Below are positions 9,274 to 18,276 of a stretch of DNA of 64,000 nucleotides, piece by piece. A model generated the notes under the pieces. It was not told the origin of the DNA. It made no database searches and was given only the letters and a program-made list of their open reading frames with translations. Each line of letters starts with the position of its first letter. The stretch's first letter is position 1. Made by a program: the position numbers and the translations under genes. This DNA comes from Spirochaetaceae bacterium. GTDB lineage: Bacteria; Spirochaetota; Spirochaetia; CADAEX01. The stretch spans positions 33,259 to 97,258 of the forward strand of contig WQZP01000007.1 of NCBI GenBank assembly GCA_009780675.1. Reading direction: 5' to 3'.

Positions 9274-10208
9274 AAAAGGATTTTGAAGCCTCTCTTTATG
9301 AGCAAATGAAAATCAATAAAAAAATCGTCCTTTTTTTGGCTGACAGCGTCTTTGATTTGTATGAAGAATTCGAAAGAGAATTTCCGGGTCGCTTTTTCAA
9401 TTTCGGCATCGCCGAGTCGAACATGGTCGCAGCAGCCGGCGGACTGGCAAAGGCATCTGGAAAAGGCGACGGCGAACTCATACCGGTCGTATATACTATG
9501 ACCCCGTTTCTGATCTACAGAGCCTACGAGTTCATCAGAAATGACATCTGTATGCAAAAGTTGAATGTTAAACTCGTAGGCGTATGCTCCGGCGTCAAGA
9601 ATAATAACCTCGGGCCTACCCATCACGCAACCGAAGACATCGCCGTCATGCGAGTATTACCTGATTTGACAATACTTTCGCCGGTCAGTCCAAAAGAGGT
9701 GTCGACTGCTTTTCTAAAAAGTCTCGAACACAACGGGCCTGTCTACATCAGATTGGGAAAGGCGTTCGAAACGGAAATTTATGATGACGCGCCTCAATTT
9801 GAAATAGGCAAAAGCACGCTGATTCAATCCGGGAATGACATCACCATAATATCCACAGGCAACATCATAACCTGTGCGTTGGAAGCTGCGGCACGTCTGA
9901 GAAACGAAGGGATCACGGCAGACGTGATAAATATGTCCACAATCAAGCCGATTGATGCTGAGGGAATAATCCGCTCGGCACGAAAAACAGGACGTGTGGT
10001 TTCGGTCGAAGAACATCAAATCATAGGCGGGCTTGGTTCGGCGGTAAGCGAGGTTCTGTGCGAGAACAATATCCACACGTCGTTCGAAAGAATAGGTTTC
10101 AAGGATACTTTTTGCACAGAATATGGCTGGCACAAGGATTTGTTGGAGTTTTATGGAATGTCGCCAGACAGTATTTTTAATGTTTGCAAAAATATTCTGA
10201 ACAAATAG
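9270..10208 (+). CDS. Transketolase C-terminal subunit
   Basis: The pyrimidine-binding and C-terminal half of transketolase: FGIAESNMVAAAGGLA (catalytic Glu that activates ThDP), HHATEDIAVMR, and the C-terminal domain VSVEEHQIIGGLGSAV. 312 residues is typical. ATG 9270 overlaps the stop of the N-subunit (ATGA), so the pair is translationally coupled and surely works as one enzyme. The window's end carries a separate, fused-type transketolase start (63567), so this split pair is an additional, specialised copy. Confidence 0.88.
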   Translation: MKKDFEASLYEQMKINKKIVLFLADSVFDLYEEFEREFPGRFFNFGIAESNMVAAAGGLAKASGKGDGELIPVVYTMTPFLIYRAYEFIRNDICMQKLNVKLVGVCSGVKNNNLGPTHHATEDIAVMRVLPDLTILSPVSPKEVSTAFLKSLEHNGPVYIRLGKAFETEIYDDAPQFEIGKSTLIQSGNDITIISTGNIITCALEAAARLRNEGITADVINMSTIKPIDAEGIIRSARKTGRVVSVEEHQIIGGLGSAVSEVLCENNIHTSFERIGFKDTFCTEYGWHKDLLEFYGMSPDSIFNVCKNILNK

Positions 10209-10220
10209 AAGAGGGTTTTT

Positions 10221-11246
10221 ATGTTGAAAGAAAAAACTTTTTTAGTGACAGGGGCGACAGGGCTTATTGGCAGCAATATCATAAACAAGTTGCTGGGTAT
10301 GAAAAACGCACACATCATCGCCCTAAGTCGCAGCGAAACAAAGCAGAAAGAGATGTTCAGCAAGCATATCAACAACGGTTCATTGGAGTGTGTCGCAAAA
10401 GATATCGGTACTGATTTTGATTTGCCATCTATCACCAGAAATTCTCCTGTTGACGTTATTTTCCATGCTGCCAGCCCGATATCTGGCAAGATAATCACCG
10501 AATGCCCGGTGGATGTCATCAAGCCGAATCTTCTTGCCACGACCTCTCTTTTAGACGGACTTGTCGACCAAAAGCACAAAACCGGGATCAATGGTCGGCT
10601 GATAATATTTTCTTCCGCAACGGTATATGGGGTAAACTCGCAGAGCGATATCACAGTGAGTGAGCCCGATACACAATGCTCTGATGGTTTAAATAGTGGG
10701 AACGCACCTTACGCCGAATCCAAGCGTATGACCGAAGTTATAGCACGGGCCTATGTAAAACAATATAATGTTGATGCGGTAATTGCTCGCCTCGGATGGG
10801 TCTACGGTGCGACCCTCTATCCCCCGGAAACCGCCATGTTTGAGTTCATAAACAACGCACTTCGCTGCGAAGACATCCGTTTTAAATCATCTGGGATGCC
10901 GAGACGTGATAACATTCATGTCGATGATGCGGTTTCTGGACTCTTTACTCTCATGGAAAATGGAGAGGCGGGAGATGCTTACAACATATCATCTGGAGGA
11001 GCTTTAGGTAATTTTGCAGCCATAGATGAAATTGCGGAAATCATCGCCAAAGTCTCATGCGAAGAGCTGTCCAACAAAATTAAAGTAATCTACGAGAGCC
11101 AGCCGGCCCAATCCAGAAAGCCCGGAATCATAATGGGTAACAGCAAACTGGGGGCACTTGGGTGGAAACCAACCGTAGGGCTCTACGAAGGACTAAAAAA
11201 CACGGTGTTGGGGCAGAAAGAGTATAATACATGTCGCGCGCAATGA
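10221..11246 (+). CDS. NAD-dependent epimerase/dehydratase (extended SDR)
   Basis: A sugar-nucleotide SDR: Rossmann loop FLVTGATGLIGSNI at residues 6-19, the SSATVYG strand and the catalytic Y-x3-K in PYAESKRM, and the terminal GALGWKPTVGL that is usual in UDP/CDP-sugar epimerases. SD-like AGAGGG lies ahead of ATG 10221. After ThDP-mediated branching the exocyclic ketone must be reduced; an SDR of this kind (compare YerF in yersiniose synthesis) is the natural candidate. That role is inference; the sequence only shows a sugar-nucleotide SDR. Confidence 0.82.
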   Translation: MLKEKTFLVTGATGLIGSNIINKLLGMKNAHIIALSRSETKQKEMFSKHINNGSLECVAKDIGTDFDLPSITRNSPVDVIFHAASPISGKIITECPVDVIKPNLLATTSLLDGLVDQKHKTGINGRLIIFSSATVYGVNSQSDITVSEPDTQCSDGLNSGNAPYAESKRMTEVIARAYVKQYNVDAVIARLGWVYGATLYPPETAMFEFINNALRCEDIRFKSSGMPRRDNIHVDDAVSGLFTLMENGEAGDAYNISSGGALGNFAAIDEIAEIIAKVSCEELSNKIKVIYESQPAQSRKPGIIMGNSKLGALGWKPTVGLYEGLKNTVLGQKEYNTCRAQ

Positions 11247-11668
11247 TATCTTCTGGTCGTACTTCGATTCAGTTTTTTAAATTTGTAGTCGTTGGATTGT
11301 CCAACACGGCGATCGCCTATTTTATCTATTTTTTTTTGGTATACTTCGGCGTTCACTATTTGGTCGCCAGCATCACGTCTTTCGCTGTCAGCGTGCTGAA
11401 TGCGTTTTTCTGGAACCACAGGTTCGTTTTCAAAGACGAAACTGGCGGTAAACGCAATGTTATGCATTCGCTGATAAAAACCTATGTATCCTACGCTTTT
11501 ACTGGCATTGTGGTACAGAATGTTTTGCTGTTTACTTTCATAGATGTGCTGTTGCTATCAAAATATATCGCGCCGCTTTTAGCATTATTTGTTACCGTTC
11601 CGCTTAATTTTTTTTTAAACAAGCGGTGGGCATTTAGACTGGCAAAGAGTAACAAGGAAGGTAATTAA
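11231..11668 (+). CDS. gtrA: GtrA family membrane protein
   Basis: A 145-residue, four-helix GtrA/DPMS-family protein. It begins with FFKFVVVGLSNTAIAYFIYF, then NAFFWNHRFVF, the family's conserved N-W-x-F-x-F-like block. GtrA proteins are thought to help move undecaprenyl-phosphate-glucose across the inner membrane. ATG 11231 and ATG 11243 are both possible; the latter overlaps the epimerase stop as ATGA. The stop TAA shares its last A with the gtrB start. Forms a gtrA-gtrB pair followed by a gtr stump. Confidence 0.88.
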   Translation: MSRAMISSGRTSIQFFKFVVVGLSNTAIAYFIYFFLVYFGVHYLVASITSFAVSVLNAFFWNHRFVFKDETGGKRNVMHSLIKTYVSYAFTGIVVQNVLLFTFIDVLLLSKYIAPLLALFVTVPLNFFLNKRWAFRLAKSNKEGN

Positions 11669-12630
11669 TGAAGAAAATAAGCATAATGATACCGTGCTAT
11701 AACGAAGAAGAAAATGTCGTTCCCCTAAGCGACGAGATAGTGAAAATCTTTAAAACCGAACTTGCGTCTTACGACTACGAGATTATATTCGTCGACAATT
11801 TCTCCACGGATAACACAAGACCGCTGTTGCGCGAGCTTTGCAGGCAAAACCAAAGGATAAAAGCAATATTCAACGCTAGGAATTTTGGACCGAATTCCTC
11901 TCCATATTATGGACTGTGCCAGACGTCTGGAGATTGTACTATTCTGATAGTTGCAGATTTTCAAGAACCGGTTGAATTGATTCCCACTTTCGTCCATGAG
12001 TGGGAAAATGGCTATAAAATCATCTCTGCGATTAAGACAAAAAGCAAGGAAAATAAACTGATCCGTTTTATGCGTTCATGTTATTATAAAACAATCAAGA
12101 AGATGTCTGATGTCGATCAAATAGAACATTTTACCGGATTTGGACTTTACGATAAATCATTTATTGATGTGATGAAGAGTCTTAATGATCCAACGCCACA
12201 CCTTCGTGGTGTAGTTGCAGAGATGGGTTTTCGTCGGAAAGAGATCAAATACGAGCAACAAAAACGAAAGGCCGGAAAATCAAAATTTAATTGGTATGTA
12301 CTTTATGATATGGCAATGCTCAGTTTTACCTCTTATACAAAAACTGGACTTAGGATAGCAACTATTTCTGGATTTATAATTGGTGGGCTCACTTTAATTG
12401 TAGCGCTCGTATACCTTGTGTTGAAATTAATGTACTGGGATGATTTTCCTATGGGGATTGCGCCGCTGATTCTCGGAGTTTTCTTTTTTGGCTCTATTCA
12501 GTTGTTCTTCATTGGCTTCATCGGTGAGTATATAATGGCTATAAACACAAGGCTCAGGCTCATGAATCGACCTCTTGTTATTGAAGAAGAAAGAATTAAT
12601 TTTAGTTCTGACTTTAAGTTGGAGGACTAG
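11668..12630 (+). CDS. gtrB: Polyprenyl-phosphate glycosyltransferase (GtrB/DPM1 type)
   Basis: A family 2 glycosyltransferase: SIMIPCYNEEENV at the N-terminus, then VADFQEPVELI, matching the DLQ/DFQ-DPPE acidic metal motif of GtrB-like enzymes, and two C-terminal membrane helices (about 225-250 and 265-295). It is expected to load a hexose from a nucleotide sugar onto undecaprenyl phosphate on the cytoplasmic side, feeding a GtrII-type transferase. The partner is either the gene at 636 or the lost gene whose stump follows at 12666. Confidence 0.88.
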   Translation: MKKISIMIPCYNEEENVVPLSDEIVKIFKTELASYDYEIIFVDNFSTDNTRPLLRELCRQNQRIKAIFNARNFGPNSSPYYGLCQTSGDCTILIVADFQEPVELIPTFVHEWENGYKIISAIKTKSKENKLIRFMRSCYYKTIKKMSDVDQIEHFTGFGLYDKSFIDVMKSLNDPTPHLRGVVAEMGFRRKEIKYEQQKRKAGKSKFNWYVLYDMAMLSFTSYTKTGLRIATISGFIIGGLTLIVALVYLVLKLMYWDDFPMGIAPLILGVFFFGSIQLFFIGFIGEYIMAINTRLRLMNRPLVIEEERINFSSDFKLED

Positions 12631-12665
12631 ATTGAGATGTATTCATCAGATTTTTTGGAGAAATT

Positions 12666-12716
12666 ATGGACTCGGTTAGATTTTGTAAAATTTTAAAAGG
12701 ATATGAATATATCTAA
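12666..12716 (+). pseudogene. Stump of a gtr glucosyltransferase gene (16 codons)
   Basis: A 16-codon frame, MDSVRFCKILKGYEYI, with GGAG at 12657-12660 five bases before its ATG. The octapeptide SVRFCKIL and the surrounding DNA match the first codons of the GtrII gene at 636. It stands exactly where the third gene of a gtrA-gtrB-gtr(type) module belongs, so it is read as the 5' remnant of a glucosyltransferase removed by recombination. The frame ends inside the next gene, whose ATG (12703) it overlaps in another phase, and may act as a leader peptide coupling that gene to gtrB. Confidence 0.6.
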
Positions 12717-14811
12717 ACAATCATCCTTATGCACTATATTTTTAGACTCAGGCAACGGCTTCAATAAAGACGAATATTTATTACTTTCGATAAGTAAATA
12801 TGGAAATCAGTTTAGGGTAAGTATAAATATTACTCCTAATATAAAAGGTATACGCTTTGATCCTTATGAAGGGTATGGCTGCATTATAACTGATTTTCAG
12901 GTATTAATAGATGGCAATTCAGCCTGTTATTCATATACCAATAGCAATGAAATAAATAGCGTATTATTTTTCGATAACCTTGATCCGCAGATAGCTATTG
13001 ATTTTAACAGCAAAGTTATTAGTACAGTGATATTATCAGGGGAAATTTATAGAATTAATCCTGCCAATCTTTCAATTCTTTTAAAATACAGGAGAAAAAT
13101 TGAAAAGACAACCTGGATTAGAAAATTATTGAAAATATTCAAACTACATATTATTTGTTTGCAAGTTCTTATCTTTTTTAAGAATTTTGGTAAACATTTT
13201 GATAAAACAGGATGTGTTATATATATTGATACCGGAAACAATTTTAACGAAAAAGAAACCACATCTGTTTTGCTTAATAAAATTGGAAGCCGTTTTTGTG
13301 CAATAATTCAACCAACTTCAAATGCCAAGCGCATACGTTTTGATCCTTATGAAGGGTATGGTTGTATAATAACTAATTTGCAAATATTTATAGATGGTAA
13401 TCCCGCCCATTATTCATATACTAATAGCAATGAAATAGATAACGTATTATTTTTTGATGACCTTGACCCACAAGTAGCCATTGATTTTAATCAAAGAGTT
13501 ATTTCTACAATTGTAATATCTGGAAATATTTTCCAATTATATCCTCATGTTATTTCAACTCTATCAAGATTTAAAAGAATATATGAAAAGTATATAGCAA
13601 AAAAAAGATATATTAGAAAAATATTTAAAATACTTAACTTATATATTGCTTGTTATAGGATTATTGTTTTTCTTTTTAAAAAAGGACGAGCCAGAGATTC
13701 AAAGCGAATTTATTCTTTTAAAGATGTGTGTAGTGATAAAAGTGTTTTATATCACAAGAAATTAAAATTGTCATATACACAGCCGCAATTTGATAATGAT
13801 GTATCAAAATCAATAATATATGAAGATAAATTATACGCCCAATATGCGGTTAAATTAGAAAGCGCAATGTTTTTTGGGTGTTCCAGTCTTATTATATGGA
13901 AAAATAAAGTGGTGTATGATTTGCCATTTTATGATATGGACCGTAGATATAATTATACAGATCCTCAAATAATAAAAGTTAAAGGAAGTAAAATTACTTT
14001 TTGGAAAAATCAAAAGGCTAGAATAGATAGGGCAATATGGATGGGGGGCTGCGCTTCATATAATTACTATCATCTTATGTATGAATATGTTATTAAATTC
14101 TTGAAATTACAAACCTTAAATATTTCTACAGAAATACCTGTTTTTGTAGACCAAATATGTCTTGATGTGCCACAATACAGAGAGTTACTTGAACTAGTGA
14201 ATAAAAAAAAATATCCTTTATTGCCTGCCCATCCAGATTATTGTTATATAACAAAAGAATTGTACTATATTAATTGCCCTAATTATATTCCAGTAAATTT
14301 TATCGATGATAACGATATTAAAGCCGAGGATTTTCAATTTGATGTATCACTATTAATGGAATTAAGAAATTATTTACTATCATATTCATCAAAAAATGTT
14401 TTTCCGGAAAAAATATTTATTTCCAGAAAAAATGCAAATAAAATCAGAAATTATAATGAAGACGAAGTAAAAGAGATATTTTTAAATGATGGATTTGAAA
14501 TCGTATATCCTGAAACATTATCTATTAAAGATCAAATAGCAATGTTTCATCAAGTAAAATATATTGCTGGTGGTTCTGGAGCTGCTTTTACAAATATCTT
14601 ATTTTGTAATGATCATTGTAAGTGTTTAGTATTTGCAAAATCTACAGTACCGCTTTCAATATTTTCTACAATAGCACATATTGCAGGCGTTGATTTAAAA
14701 TACATTACAGAGGAAGCAACAAGAGGTAAAAATAAGATAGATAGTATACATGAATCATTTGAAATAGATGTTAATTATTTAAAAAAATATTTATCCTCAT
14801 GGTGTAATTAA
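12703..14811 (+). CDS. GT61-family glycosyltransferase with two N-terminal beta modules
   Basis: A 702-residue protein. The first 340 residues contain two copies of a module of about 110 residues, each with a RFDPYEGYGCIIT core and a LDPQ(I/V)AIDFN end; both the protein and DNA of the copies are close. Residues about 440-680 look like the DUF563/GT61 fold: WMGGCASYNYYHLMYEY and GGSGAAFTNILFC near the C-terminus. It probably transfers a sugar in the cytoplasm, with the modules binding glycan or protein. AAAAGGAT lies too close to the ATG for a good ribosome site, so coupling through the 12666 frame is plausible. Codon use is far more AT-rich than in gtrB. Confidence 0.72.
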   Translation: MNISKQSSLCTIFLDSGNGFNKDEYLLLSISKYGNQFRVSINITPNIKGIRFDPYEGYGCIITDFQVLIDGNSACYSYTNSNEINSVLFFDNLDPQIAIDFNSKVISTVILSGEIYRINPANLSILLKYRRKIEKTTWIRKLLKIFKLHIICLQVLIFFKNFGKHFDKTGCVIYIDTGNNFNEKETTSVLLNKIGSRFCAIIQPTSNAKRIRFDPYEGYGCIITNLQIFIDGNPAHYSYTNSNEIDNVLFFDDLDPQVAIDFNQRVISTIVISGNIFQLYPHVISTLSRFKRIYEKYIAKKRYIRKIFKILNLYIACYRIIVFLFKKGRARDSKRIYSFKDVCSDKSVLYHKKLKLSYTQPQFDNDVSKSIIYEDKLYAQYAVKLESAMFFGCSSLIIWKNKVVYDLPFYDMDRRYNYTDPQIIKVKGSKITFWKNQKARIDRAIWMGGCASYNYYHLMYEYVIKFLKLQTLNISTEIPVFVDQICLDVPQYRELLELVNKKKYPLLPAHPDYCYITKELYYINCPNYIPVNFIDDNDIKAEDFQFDVSLLMELRNYLLSYSSKNVFPEKIFISRKNANKIRNYNEDEVKEIFLNDGFEIVYPETLSIKDQIAMFHQVKYIAGGSGAAFTNILFCNDHCKCLVFAKSTVPLSIFSTIAHIAGVDLKYITEEATRGKNKIDSIHESFEIDVNYLKKYLSSWCN

Positions 14812-14813
14812 TA

Positions 14814-16802
14814 ATGAATATAACTTTTTGTGTTTGTATAGTGTTTTCTCGATTTGGTGAAAAAGCAGGCGATATATTGCAATCTGTTTTTGAGCAGAGT
14901 TATTCGGACTTGCGTTTATTTATTTTAGATAATGCCTGCCCGGGATTTGATTATGCGCACCTAGTTGAAATCATTCGGCAATATAGTACAGAAAAAAAAG
15001 TAGACATAAAAATACAAAAAAATAATCATCAGGAAAAAGCAGAAAAAGTATTTAAGCAATGTGTCGAAGTTGCAAAAGATTGCAATTTTACTATTTTATG
15101 TCCGAACGAAATATTTATTAGCCTTGATGCTATTTCTCAGGCTTGTACGAAATTACAAAAAGAATCATTTTTTTATATTTCTTCTGGCAACGAGACAATT
15201 CCTTTTTTTGCTAATATTACTGATATCTCTATTCAACTCGATTCTACAATAATATCCATAAGGAGAGCATTGAATCTGGCTCGAGGCATCACACCTCTAT
15301 TAACCGAAGCAAATTGGATAAAGCATGAAGAAGTATACTTAAATTATAGCAGTTATCGGATGCTTGAAAAATTGGTTGCCAGCATACCAAGTTTATGGAA
15401 GCGTAAGGATTATTTTTATATTTTTGAACGAAATATTCGTAATAAACTTATAAATGAATTTGCCTACCCAATAGGATTATGGGGTCTTTCGAAAAATGAT
15501 TATACATTAATATTATATTTACAACAATTATTGGAAATAATTCAAGAAATGAATTTAAAAAACAGAAAGTCTTATATATTATTAAAAGAGAATTTGGGTA
15601 TTTTTTTGAAACAACTGAAGACCTTTTCTGAAAGTAAAATAAAAATTGTTTTTTTTGCACAAGAGTATTCAGTTTGGCCATCGCTTCAATCTTTTTATGA
15701 TGCATGTAAAAATGATGAACGTTTTATTGCACAGCTTGTATATGTTCCTTTTAATCATCCAAATTCCAATGAAGATCCTTATATTGAAGGAGAAGCAATT
15801 CCAAATTCCAGAATGGAACCTTATTGGCAAAATGGATATCAAATTATCCCTTGCACCATGTATGATCTATCCAAAGAATGTCCGGATATTGCAGTATTTG
15901 TGAAGCCTTATGATCTTGTTCCTCCGAATTTCAGTTTTCAAGCTATAAATAAAGTAATAAGACGTTGTATATATATCGGATATGGTTTTGAAATAGCAGC
16001 ATGGAATAAAGATTATCATTTCAATCTTCCAATACATTTAGTATCCTGGAAATTTATTCTTTATGGAGATACAATAAAAGAATTAGCAGAAAAATACAGC
16101 TATAATAATGGGAAAAATATAGTTGCATGGGGACACCCAAGAGCTGATTATTATATTGACTTGGAAAAAAAACGAGAACCCATTTCTCTTGAATGGAAAA
16201 ACAAGATAAACAATCGAAAAGTAATTTTATGGAATACACAGCATACAATCAAAGAAGGGATCGGAGCAGGAACTTTTTTAAAATGGAGGGAAGAAGTATT
16301 TTCATATTTTAATAACCATAATGACATTGTATTATTATGGCGGCCTCATCCATTTATGTTTAGTTCTTTGCGAAACAGCGATTCAATGACAGAAATTGAA
16401 GTAAACAATTTAGTTGAAACAATTGAAAATAGAGAAAATATAATACTGGACCGCTCTCCAGATTATAGAAATTCTTTTTATGCATCCGATGCAATTATAA
16501 CCGATGGAACTTCATTTCTAATTGAATATCTTTATACAGGAAAGCCCATTATATATACGCCAAAAGAAGGCAATGGAGACATCTACTTTCAGGATGAGAT
16601 ATTTGACAGTATGTATATAGCAAGAGATGAAGGTGATATCATCCAGCTGCTGGATAATATTTGTCAGGGACTGGATCCGTTTAAGAAAAAAAGGATTTCA
16701 TTTGCAAAAAGAATGTTGAAAGTAAATCCTGAAGGTAATGGCGAATATATAAAAAATCAGGTTTATTCGGATTTCACAAAGGAATGCAGCAATGGGATAT
16801 AA
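14814..16802 (+). CDS. GT-A-like domain fused to CDP-glycerol glycerophosphotransferase-like domain
   Basis: Residues 1-150 resemble a family 2 glycosyltransferase start (SVFEQSYSDLRLFILDN). From about 275 the sequence follows the CDP-glycerol:poly(glycerophosphate) glycerophosphotransferase (TagF/TagB) fold: KIVFFAQEYSVWPSL, VAWGHPRADYY, VLLWRPHPFMF and DAIITDGTSFLIEYLYTGKP. Such enzymes place glycerol phosphate, or another CDP-alditol phosphate, on a glycan. The downstream cytidylyltransferase (overlapping by 11 bases) would make the CDP donor. This is a teichoic-acid-like theme in what is probably a diderm. Confidence 0.78.
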   Translation: MNITFCVCIVFSRFGEKAGDILQSVFEQSYSDLRLFILDNACPGFDYAHLVEIIRQYSTEKKVDIKIQKNNHQEKAEKVFKQCVEVAKDCNFTILCPNEIFISLDAISQACTKLQKESFFYISSGNETIPFFANITDISIQLDSTIISIRRALNLARGITPLLTEANWIKHEEVYLNYSSYRMLEKLVASIPSLWKRKDYFYIFERNIRNKLINEFAYPIGLWGLSKNDYTLILYLQQLLEIIQEMNLKNRKSYILLKENLGIFLKQLKTFSESKIKIVFFAQEYSVWPSLQSFYDACKNDERFIAQLVYVPFNHPNSNEDPYIEGEAIPNSRMEPYWQNGYQIIPCTMYDLSKECPDIAVFVKPYDLVPPNFSFQAINKVIRRCIYIGYGFEIAAWNKDYHFNLPIHLVSWKFILYGDTIKELAEKYSYNNGKNIVAWGHPRADYYIDLEKKREPISLEWKNKINNRKVILWNTQHTIKEGIGAGTFLKWREEVFSYFNNHNDIVLLWRPHPFMFSSLRNSDSMTEIEVNNLVETIENRENIILDRSPDYRNSFYASDAIITDGTSFLIEYLYTGKPIIYTPKEGNGDIYFQDEIFDSMYIARDEGDIIQLLDNICQGLDPFKKKRISFAKRMLKVNPEGNGEYIKNQVYSDFTKECSNGI

Positions 16803-17220
16803 AATCGGTTATACTTCTGGTGTATTTGATTTATTTCATATTGGTCATTTAAATTTATTACAAAGAGCAAAAGAACAATGTGAATATTTAATAGTTGGCG
16901 TCACTATAGATGATTTAGTTGCATATAAAAATAAAAAAGCTGTTATCCCTTTTGAAGAAAGGATCAAAATTATAAGCGCCATTAAGTATGTAGACATTGC
17001 AGTTCCACAAGAAAGTATTGACAAACTGGAGGCATGGAATAAATATAAATTTAATGTTATTTTTGTAGGTGATGATTGGAAAGGTTCTGAAAGCTGGATT
17101 ATTTATGAGAATGAACTTAAAAAAGTTAATGTTGATGTGGTTTATTTTCCATATACAAAAGGAACATCATCAACGTTAATTAATAATACTTTAATTTATT
17201 TACGAGATGGAAATACCTGA
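16792..17220 (+). CDS. tagD: Glycerol-3-phosphate cytidylyltransferase-like (TagD type)
   Basis: 142 residues with the cytidylyltransferase nucleotide motif SGVFDLFHIGHLNLLQRAK (HxGH at 16-19) and a C-terminal TKGTSSTLI that corresponds to the RTxGxSTT motif of TagD, with Thr-Lys in place of Arg-Thr. It should activate an alditol or glycerol phosphate with CTP. It overlaps the CDP-glycerol phosphotransferase-like gene and its stop (TGA) overlaps the ATG of the next gene. An ethanolamine- or choline-phosphate type substrate is possible but less fitting given the partner. Confidence 0.82.
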   Translation: MGYKIGYTSGVFDLFHIGHLNLLQRAKEQCEYLIVGVTIDDLVAYKNKKAVIPFEERIKIISAIKYVDIAVPQESIDKLEAWNKYKFNVIFVGDDWKGSESWIIYENELKKVNVDVVYFPYTKGTSSTLINNTLIYLRDGNT

Positions 17221-18263
17221 TGGTTGATAAAATTTATGCAATGAGCAGTTTTTTGCAATTTCGCACTGTATATGATCTAAGCATTAGATTCTCGGAAACA
17301 ATTGAATTACCTCGCAGAGCAGATGTTTCATTTTCAGCGAATCGAACTCCAATAAATACATCTGATGAATTATATGAATTCATTAAATCGTTTGTTGAAC
17401 GGGAATCAGCCGGTGGCAAAACTGCTCTTGCTTTAAGTGGCGGAATCGACAGCGCCATATGCGCTGCGTTTATGCCGAAAGGTTCAGTTGCATATACGTT
17501 CAGATGCGTAGTTTCAGATAAAGAAGTTATAGACGAAACTACGAAAGCTAGGCAATTTTGTGATATATACGGTTTAGAACAACGTATTGTAGAAATATTC
17601 TGGGAAGATTATGAACGATATTCCCCAATACTAATGAAAAGAAAGAAAGCACCTATTCATTCTATCGAAGTTCAAATATATAAAGCAGCGTTACAAGCAA
17701 AAAAAGATGGTTTCGAAAAAATAATTTTTGGCGAACCTGCGGACTTGGTTTTTGGAGGCTTTGATCAACTTTTATCAAAAGAATACACATTTGGAGACTT
17801 TGTTGAAAGATACTCATGTGTTATGCCATATAAAGCTTTAAAAGAATTTGTAGTAATTACTGAACCTTTTAAAAAATGGGCTAATGATGGGTATATAAAT
17901 GTACATGGTTTTTTGGATAATCATCTTTTTTGGGAAGATATCAACTCTTATACGAATGCGTGTGAAGCAGCAGATATAAAGTATTCTGGAGCATATATGG
18001 GTCTTGTACATTACCCGCTTGATATAAAACGAATACGGGAAGGTGAAAGCAAGTATCTGGTAAGAGAATTGTTCAAACGTTTATATCCTAAAGTAGAAAT
18101 ACCAAAGAAAATACCTATGCCACGCCCAATGGCAGAATGGCTTGAAAGCTGGAATGGGCCAAAACGATATGAGTTTTGGCCTTGCTGTCATATAAACATG
18201 ACTGGGGATCAAAAATATTATATATGGATATTGGAAAAATTTATTAATGAATTCAATATTTGA
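17220..18263 (+). CDS. Asparagine-synthase-like PP-loop ATPase without glutaminase domain
   Basis: Contains the ATP-pyrophosphatase loop KTALALSGGIDSAICAA at about residues 62-78 and IIFGEPADLVFGG, as in the synthetase half of asparagine synthase B. There is no N-terminal Cys glutaminase domain; the first 60 residues are unrelated. The C-terminus has FWPCCHINMTGD. Such proteins adenylate a carboxylate and form an amide with ammonia or another amine. Placed between tagD and three radical SAM genes in the island, a sugar or uronate amidation role is plausible (compare WbpG-type amidotransferases, which belong to a related PP-loop family). Confidence 0.7.
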   Translation: MVDKIYAMSSFLQFRTVYDLSIRFSETIELPRRADVSFSANRTPINTSDELYEFIKSFVERESAGGKTALALSGGIDSAICAAFMPKGSVAYTFRCVVSDKEVIDETTKARQFCDIYGLEQRIVEIFWEDYERYSPILMKRKKAPIHSIEVQIYKAALQAKKDGFEKIIFGEPADLVFGGFDQLLSKEYTFGDFVERYSCVMPYKALKEFVVITEPFKKWANDGYINVHGFLDNHLFWEDINSYTNACEAADIKYSGAYMGLVHYPLDIKRIREGESKYLVRELFKRLYPKVEIPKKIPMPRPMAEWLESWNGPKRYEFWPCCHINMTGDQKYYIWILEKFINEFNI

Positions 18264-18276
18264 ATAAGAAGAGCTT

